NCBI GenBank assembly: GCA_003439945.1
Contig: QVRM01002067.1
Span: 1,672,501-1,736,500 of the forward strand
Reading direction: 5' to 3'
DNA: 64,000 bases
Origin: Dermanyssus gallinae
Lineage: Eukaryota; Arthropoda; Arachnida; Mesostigmata; Dermanyssidae
In this document: positions 59,105 to 64,000 of the stretch, piece by piece
Layout: each line of letters opens with the position of its first letter
Position numbering within the stretch: position 1 is the stretch's first letter
Notes under the pieces: model-generated
Told to the model about the DNA's origin: nothing
What the model saw: the letters and a program-made list of their open reading frames with translations, nothing else
Database searches by the model: none
Translations under genes and position numbers: made by a program

Positions 59105-59590
59105 TGTAAATAGGGGGCGCAGTCAAAGGGTTGGTGCTGGAGAAAGAGCGCTTTGATTGTTTCCCGCGCCTCTTCTGGCGTTGTATCTACTCTATGTTTT
59201 TAGAAGAAAACCTCTTAACCATTCTGTATGAGCGGCCTCAGGGCATTGTTTTCCAGGTCTTTAAAAAAAGACCTTCAGGAGTGTTCCTTGCTTATAAAGA
59301 TTTTCTTGCGCATGAAGACCCGAGTGAGCTCGTCTGGAAACATCCCAGAACATTAAGCCTTGACGACTTCGACTGCCTGAAGGAAACAAATTTAAAATGG
59401 GTTATGGGTGTTCATTGAAGCAGGAGCACCCCGCCTTCACAGAGAACTTTTAGCGCGGGTTTACTTTGGGCTAACCTGTGAGTACCAAGAGTATTTGCTG
59501 AAACAAGAAGCTGAAAAGTTTGACGTTTATGGTTTGAGTTTAATTCAAGGAAGTGAAGAAAGCGAGGTTCGACAATGTTTAAGGCGCTGA
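59105..59590 (+). other. Two overlapping unrecognised ORFs
   Basis: Frames at 59131-59418 (95 codons) and 59408-59590 (60 codons) could be one protein broken by a frameshift near 59410. They end just before the mariner relic at 59600. No family recognised, so this could be chance or an old pseudogene. Confidence 0.2.
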
Positions 59591-59599
59591 AAATTGGGG

Positions 59600-60240
59600 G
59601 AACGAATTTACATCAAGTTCAATGTTAAAGGCCAAATCATACGTTTTAAAGTAATGGATAATTACAAACAGCTTATGATAATACTGCAAGTACTGTCCCT
59701 AAACACTGTATATGCGTAGTACCGTCGATTTCGTGACAAAGGCGAAAAAATTGAAGATCATTCTGTTCGGGAAGGCCTTCGGCGGCAATAAAAGAAAGCT
59801 TAAAAATGCACGTACTATCGTACTCCACAATCGCCGAATTACTATCAGATAGTTGAATAATAATTCACGAATCATTGCAACCTGGTTCTTCTAACTTTAA
59901 TACTACTAATTTGAAGACGATAGTGCGAGAGCGTCCGACACAGGAGGTCTGAACTCCGCGCAAACAACTCTTGAATCCTCTATTACTACAATGCACATTC
60001 GATTTCTTTATTTCCGCAACCTCCTTATTCACCCGACCCATGGATAAAAAATTGAAGAGACACCGCTTCGAAACTTTATGAGAGCTAAATAAAAACTAAA
60101 AAAAGAAATTCAAAAAGTTAGAAGAAATTCAAAAAGTTAGAAGGAATGTGGCACAACTGTATTGCAGTAGGCAGGAGCTATCTTAAAGGGACCAAAACAC
60201 CTTTAAAGATTAAATAAATATACCTTTTATGATTATGTAC
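59600..60240 (+). pseudogene. Mariner transposon relic, both ends visible
   Basis: N-terminal part IYIKFNVKGQ then YRRFRDKGEKIEDHSVREGL, equivalent to the helix-turn-helix and WYRRFRDGREKIEDD block. At the other end, near 60135, RRNVAQLYCSRQELS-type text in one frame and MWHNCIAVGRSYLKG in another match the RWHKCI and GSYFEGD C-terminus. The catalytic middle is deleted or unreadable (about 640 bp remain of ~1.3 kb). Confidence 0.6.
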
Positions 60241-61235
60241 TAGAACTTTTCGATTCGTCTTTGTATATATAACACTTTTATTATATTTTAGTTCGTTATT
60301 ATCAAAGTCGATACTATGTCAAATACTGTGACAATAATAAAAAAATCATTTAACGCATTGTGTATGTGGTTACTCTGTCAAAAAGTATAGCTTTGAACGA
60401 ACTACTAGTAACCGATAGTCTTGTGTGGTTTGTCGTCCTGCCAGATCATGCAATTTTGCGTTTATAGTTTAAAGCCGTCCATTGCGGCAAATCTCAAAAG
60501 CAAAACCATGGGTACATGAATCTCTTAGATATGGCACTGTCTAAACGGCGATCTAAAAAACGGGCACGTACTTCTGGGACACAAAGTAACCCGTTTAAAA
60601 TTCACTGGGCCGAATAATTTACAGACTTTTGCATTACGGCTTTTGGACGCCAAGGAAGCCTTCAACGCATTAACAGGTTCGACGTAAGGATCCACCGAGC
60701 ATCCTGTATCAATCGCTTTGCTACAGCTAGCCCATATTTAAAAAAATCGATGTCAGCTTATAGATGACAGCATTTGCAGTCATCTCAAAAAATGGGCATT
60801 GGCTGCATAACATGGTTGTCAGAGCCCACGCGAGCAACACAAAGAAGGGGAGAAAGAAGCCGACAATTATAACGACCACAACATAGAGCCGGAGAATTGG
60901 CCATCGGTCTGGTTCATCGTTATAGAGTTAAGGTGCCCTTCGTGTGCCGGTCGTCGTTGCAGCGGGGTCGCTGCCTGCCTGCAGAGGTGCATACATAACA
61001 ACATGAACGATGATGTTCATGACATAGTTTGCCACCTTTCGCGGTCGTGTTACTGTTACTGCCGCGTCTGTTGCTGTTGCTACAACTCGCCGTTGGACCG
61101 TAGACTCTATGGACGTATTTGACCTGCTGTTGAAGTCGGTGACGTAAGGTCACACTCGCTGTGGGCAACATTATCTTACAGCATTATATCATAGCGCAGC
61201 ACGCGAATCTCTTCCGCTGGACTTACCCGTGTATA

Positions 61236-61275
<40 letters not shown>

Positions 61276-62380
61276 CGTGTATATTAAGTCACGGAAATTG
61301 GGCCATTGCCGCGAAACGGTTGACCCCAACGTTCGGCCTGTCCGGCCATTTTCTACGCCACAGCATCCACTGAAGGCGGTTCTTCGTTCATCGCGCAGCC
61401 ATATTCTCTCTCAATGTCTCTCCTTCTTCCCCGGACTGCCTCCTCGTCGTCCCTTCTGCTATCTGTATCGTACCGACCGATTCCGCGCCCTGTGCTTGGC
61501 GTGTATAACTGTAACGCCGCTAGACAAACATCGGAGTGCAGCAGAACCATCTTACATATACGAATATATTTGCAATGGGCCACCTACTACAACCACGACC
61601 CGCCAGCACCATTATCTTCATCGTAGCCTTCGTAGCTCGTAACGGATCTTGACTTCAACAGAATGTCTCTTTGCCCGTCTGTCTGTCTGCCAGTCTGCTT
61701 GCTGTCCTGCCTGCAGGCAAACTCGTCTCATGATTTAAGTACGGCTCGTCCAGTGCCGCCGGATAATGTTATGCATCCTGTTCGTAAGATGACGACCACG
61801 ATGCTATCCGGTTTGTCGAGCCTTATGCACTGATAAAGCAGCATGAACGCCCCGTTCACGTCTCGATAATGGCTAACGAAAGTACACAGCTATGATGAGT
61901 ACCCTATCAGGGTGGTGACGCCCGAGGAGCGACGCCGGTTGCCTGCAGTGTAGGGACAACGGACAACGTCTGATGGGCAGAACTGATTGGGACAATCTGG
62001 GCGGCCCGGACGTCAGCAGAAAGAGAGAGACCGAGAGAGCAAAGAGGAAACGGCAGATGAGGCCAGAAGTAGAGAGGTAAATCAAGGTCAAAGAAGTGCT
62101 TCCCTGTCTGCTCCGCTGCTGGCGGAGCAGTGTCAATCGGACAAGGGTCGATTATGATAACTACGTTCTATTCCAATAGGTAGATATAAGACCGTGGTCA
62201 CATTAGCGATAACAGCGTAGTTCGCCTTATCGGTAATCCTTAACCCGTAAAAAAAGCAACCGTGGCTTTACTCAATTGTCAAAATACTTTTTTCAATCAT
62301 ATTTATTGCACTCAAATAGAGTATGTACAAAAGAGTTCATGTTATTATTAAACATAAATACTTGTTGTCCTGCCGTTCCA
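60241..62380. other. No recognisable gene
   Basis: Between 60900 and 62150 GC content is higher than in the surroundings and several frames of 70-137 codons are open on both strands, but none shows a domain. It may be UTR or exon sequence of an unassigned gene. (TA)n at about 61236-61271. Confidence 0.4.
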
Positions 62381-62490
62381 GCCATCAACACCTGGTGTTC
62401 CCAGGCGGTCTCCCTTCCAAGTAGTAACCGGGCCCAACGTAGCTTAGCTTCGGTGATCGGACGAGAACCGGCGTATTCAACGTTTAAATT
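62381..62490 (-). rRNA. 5S rRNA-like sequence, probably a pseudogene
   Basis: The minus strand reads ACGTTGAATACGCCGGTTCT, then CGTCCGATCACCGAAGCTAAG, GGGCCCGGTTACTACTTGG, GAGACCGCCTGGGAACACC and the GGTGTTGATGGC 3' end, matching eukaryotic 5S rRNA over about 100 of 120 positions. The first ~18 bases do not match (TTTAAACG replaces the expected start), and the conserved TTAGTACTTGGATGGGTGACC region carries several changes. A truncated 5S pseudogene or a 5S-derived SINE head is more likely than a working gene. Confidence 0.8.
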
Positions 62491-62716
62491 GTTCTAACTA
62501 TTCCCAAACTTTGAACGGGCACTTTTCTCAAAATGTTGTTACAAATATATATATATATATATATATAAAGATAGTTTATTTTCCGTATGTTACATTATGC
62601 ATGTAGAACACGTATCACGAAGAATTAGTTAAGCCAATGAGGTTAAGTTCCAAGCCTGTGGTCTAAAAATAACCTCCTTTAAAAATTGTATTTTGACTAT
62701 CACGTGTTCGTTTCAT

Positions 62717-62913
62717 TTAGACCAGGCCGAGACCACTTTGCCGAGCCCGGTGGCGTGGTGCATTCGTCTGCGCCTCGCACCCGAAGGAGACAAATAGGCA
62801 CACTGTTGCACATTTGTATTTATAGGGGTCCGTCTACGCAGCAATGCGAAAAACAGTCCCGTGGACGTTAAATCTGGGCTTAGGGTCAGCCCGAAAACTT
62901 TAGGCCAAAACTA
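62717..62913 (+). mobile_element. tRNA-derived SINE, family S1, copy 3
   Basis: Copy of 871-1065 and 12167-12338. It begins TTAGACCAG as copy 1 does and includes GGTGGCGTGGTGC, CCGAAGGAGACAAATAGG, ATTTGTATTTATAGGGG and GTGGACGTTAAATCTGGGC. The B box region is deleted (GGCACACTGTTGCAC). Confidence 0.8.
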
Positions 62914-62979
62914 CTTCAGAAGTGTGCCCCGAACGGAGGCCGCGTTTCCACGTTGTAGTTAAGATCTAGATGCTGATCT

Positions 62980-63870
62980 AAGACGACGATCTGCTGTCAC
63001 CAAAAGCCGATTTTGCTTATGCTAGGGAGTCGGTAACGGGTGCATTCCAGACCAGCCTCGCTCAAATGGTGTAAGTGTCATGCCGTCTAGGCGCTTGCCG
63101 TCCTCCGCACAGAGGCCTGGGGATGAGGGCTAACAAGGTTGTCCCTAGTCGTAGGTCTACGCTATGCGAATCGTCTTGTCATCAAGAAGAGTACCTATAA
63201 GTGCACTGGGAAGCGCGTGTAACCAGGCGCCTGAATCCTTGGCGGACACGGCGTTTAGGCGAGCTCTGGTCGTGTCGTCGGCAGCTTCATTAACGAGGCG
63301 TCTTTGCACCTCGGCGCACAAAGGGGCACTCCGGCCACGTTGGGATAGTACGTTTTCAGGCCTGCCTCCGCACCGGGCCTCAAGGTTCTCCAGAAGTCGG
63401 GCTAAGCGGTTTCTAAACAGGCCGGCTTCTGCTGTATCTTAAGGGGTGATTGTTCTGTTCGTTTGTGCTTAGCATTGATGGCAGGCTCGATCAGGGTCAG
63501 TAAATTCGGGATCCCGAGACGCCCTTTAGAGGCGGGTAGTAATGCCTGTTGCGGTGCGCTAGGTGCGCTTAACAGGGCCTTGAGGGGTAGACAGTGTCAA
63601 CTAGTTAAGCGTTTGCAAGCTTGATTAGATAGGCCTCACCGAAGAAGGTTGATGAGTCTTAAGGAAAGAAAGATGATTTCAATAAGAAGAGTCCCCTAAA
63701 AATGCCTCCTAAAAAAGGAAGGCGAGCGGCGGCAAGTGAACGTTTTCTCCTAATAGACCATCGTTAAGGTACCAAAGGTTCAGCAAGCTCCTGAAGGAAT
63801 ATACCAGATCTTTGATGGCCAGACAAAACATATCTTTACAGTGCGGGAAGCAAATATAGTTGTGCACCAT
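62980..63870 (-). pseudogene. LINE B relic
   Basis: The minus strand reads FCLAIKDLVYSFRSLLNLWY followed by LNDGLLGEN, matching [20 protein letters not shown] and LDDGVIGGN of LINE B, with the catalytic Asp changed to Asn. Further on it matches the [13 protein letters not shown] region near 63070. The middle portion is rearranged or deleted. Confidence 0.75.
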
Positions 63871-64000
63871 TATACATCTGGTGCGCACATAGACGATCTT
63901 TGTCGCTCCTCCAGCGCGTGAATAACGGCCGAACATTTTTCAATGTAAACCGCGCTCCTATCTCTCACGAGAGGCCACTGAAAAGAGAATCCGATATAAT

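Overview
This is a eukaryotic window, most likely from an arthropod. An arachnid such as a mite or tick is my guess, not a demonstration. The reasons are one large intron-rich gene with GT-AG introns, dozens of (TA)n microsatellites, and many degraded mariner-type DNA transposons, non-LTR retrotransposons (LINEs) and tRNA-derived SINEs. Nothing bacterial is visible: no operons, no dense long ORFs.

The one cellular gene I can reconstruct is on the + strand from 17226 to 53063. Its 15 coding exons join with matching phases at every junction into one open frame of 2817 nt (938 codons plus stop). It encodes an OCA2/P-protein-like transporter of the ArsB/NhaD (ion transporter) superfamily. The N-terminus is low complexity and carries an acidic dileucine motif. 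It is followed by a first membrane span, a large extracytosolic loop, and a two-repeat transporter core with paired Asp-Asn and glycine-rich GD/GN loop motifs. A separate candidate first exon lies at 3142-3489 and may belong to the same gene. The introns, especially introns 2, 8, 9 and 11, hold most of the mobile elements.

Layout. 0-9.4 kb: a candidate exon, a relic of an R1/Jockey-type LINE (minus strand), a SINE, and a solo arm of an inverted-repeat element. 9.46-10.78 kb: a nearly intact mariner with TA target duplication. 11-16 kb: mariner relics, a SINE inserted in one of them, a small inverted-repeat MITE between (TA)n arrays, and a relic of LINE family B. 17-53 kb: the OCA2-like gene, whose introns contain LINE A (R2-like, near full length at 39352-42710 plus fragments), LINE B (46390-48462, minus), a 1.15-kb near-palindromic foldback element (27655-28802) and further mariner relics. 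53-64 kb: LINE relics, another mariner relic, a 5S rRNA-like sequence, a third SINE copy and a LINE B relic at the right edge.

The most unusual observations are these. (1) R2-like LINE A copies are not in rDNA; several abut (TA)n arrays, and all three copies that retain the region carry an identical 15-bp perfect inverted repeat. (2) One LINE A fragment is flanked by 169-bp direct repeats. (3) The foldback element's loop contains a third terminal sequence. (4) A LINE B reading frame breaks exactly at a sharp hairpin, which looks like a template-switch mutation.
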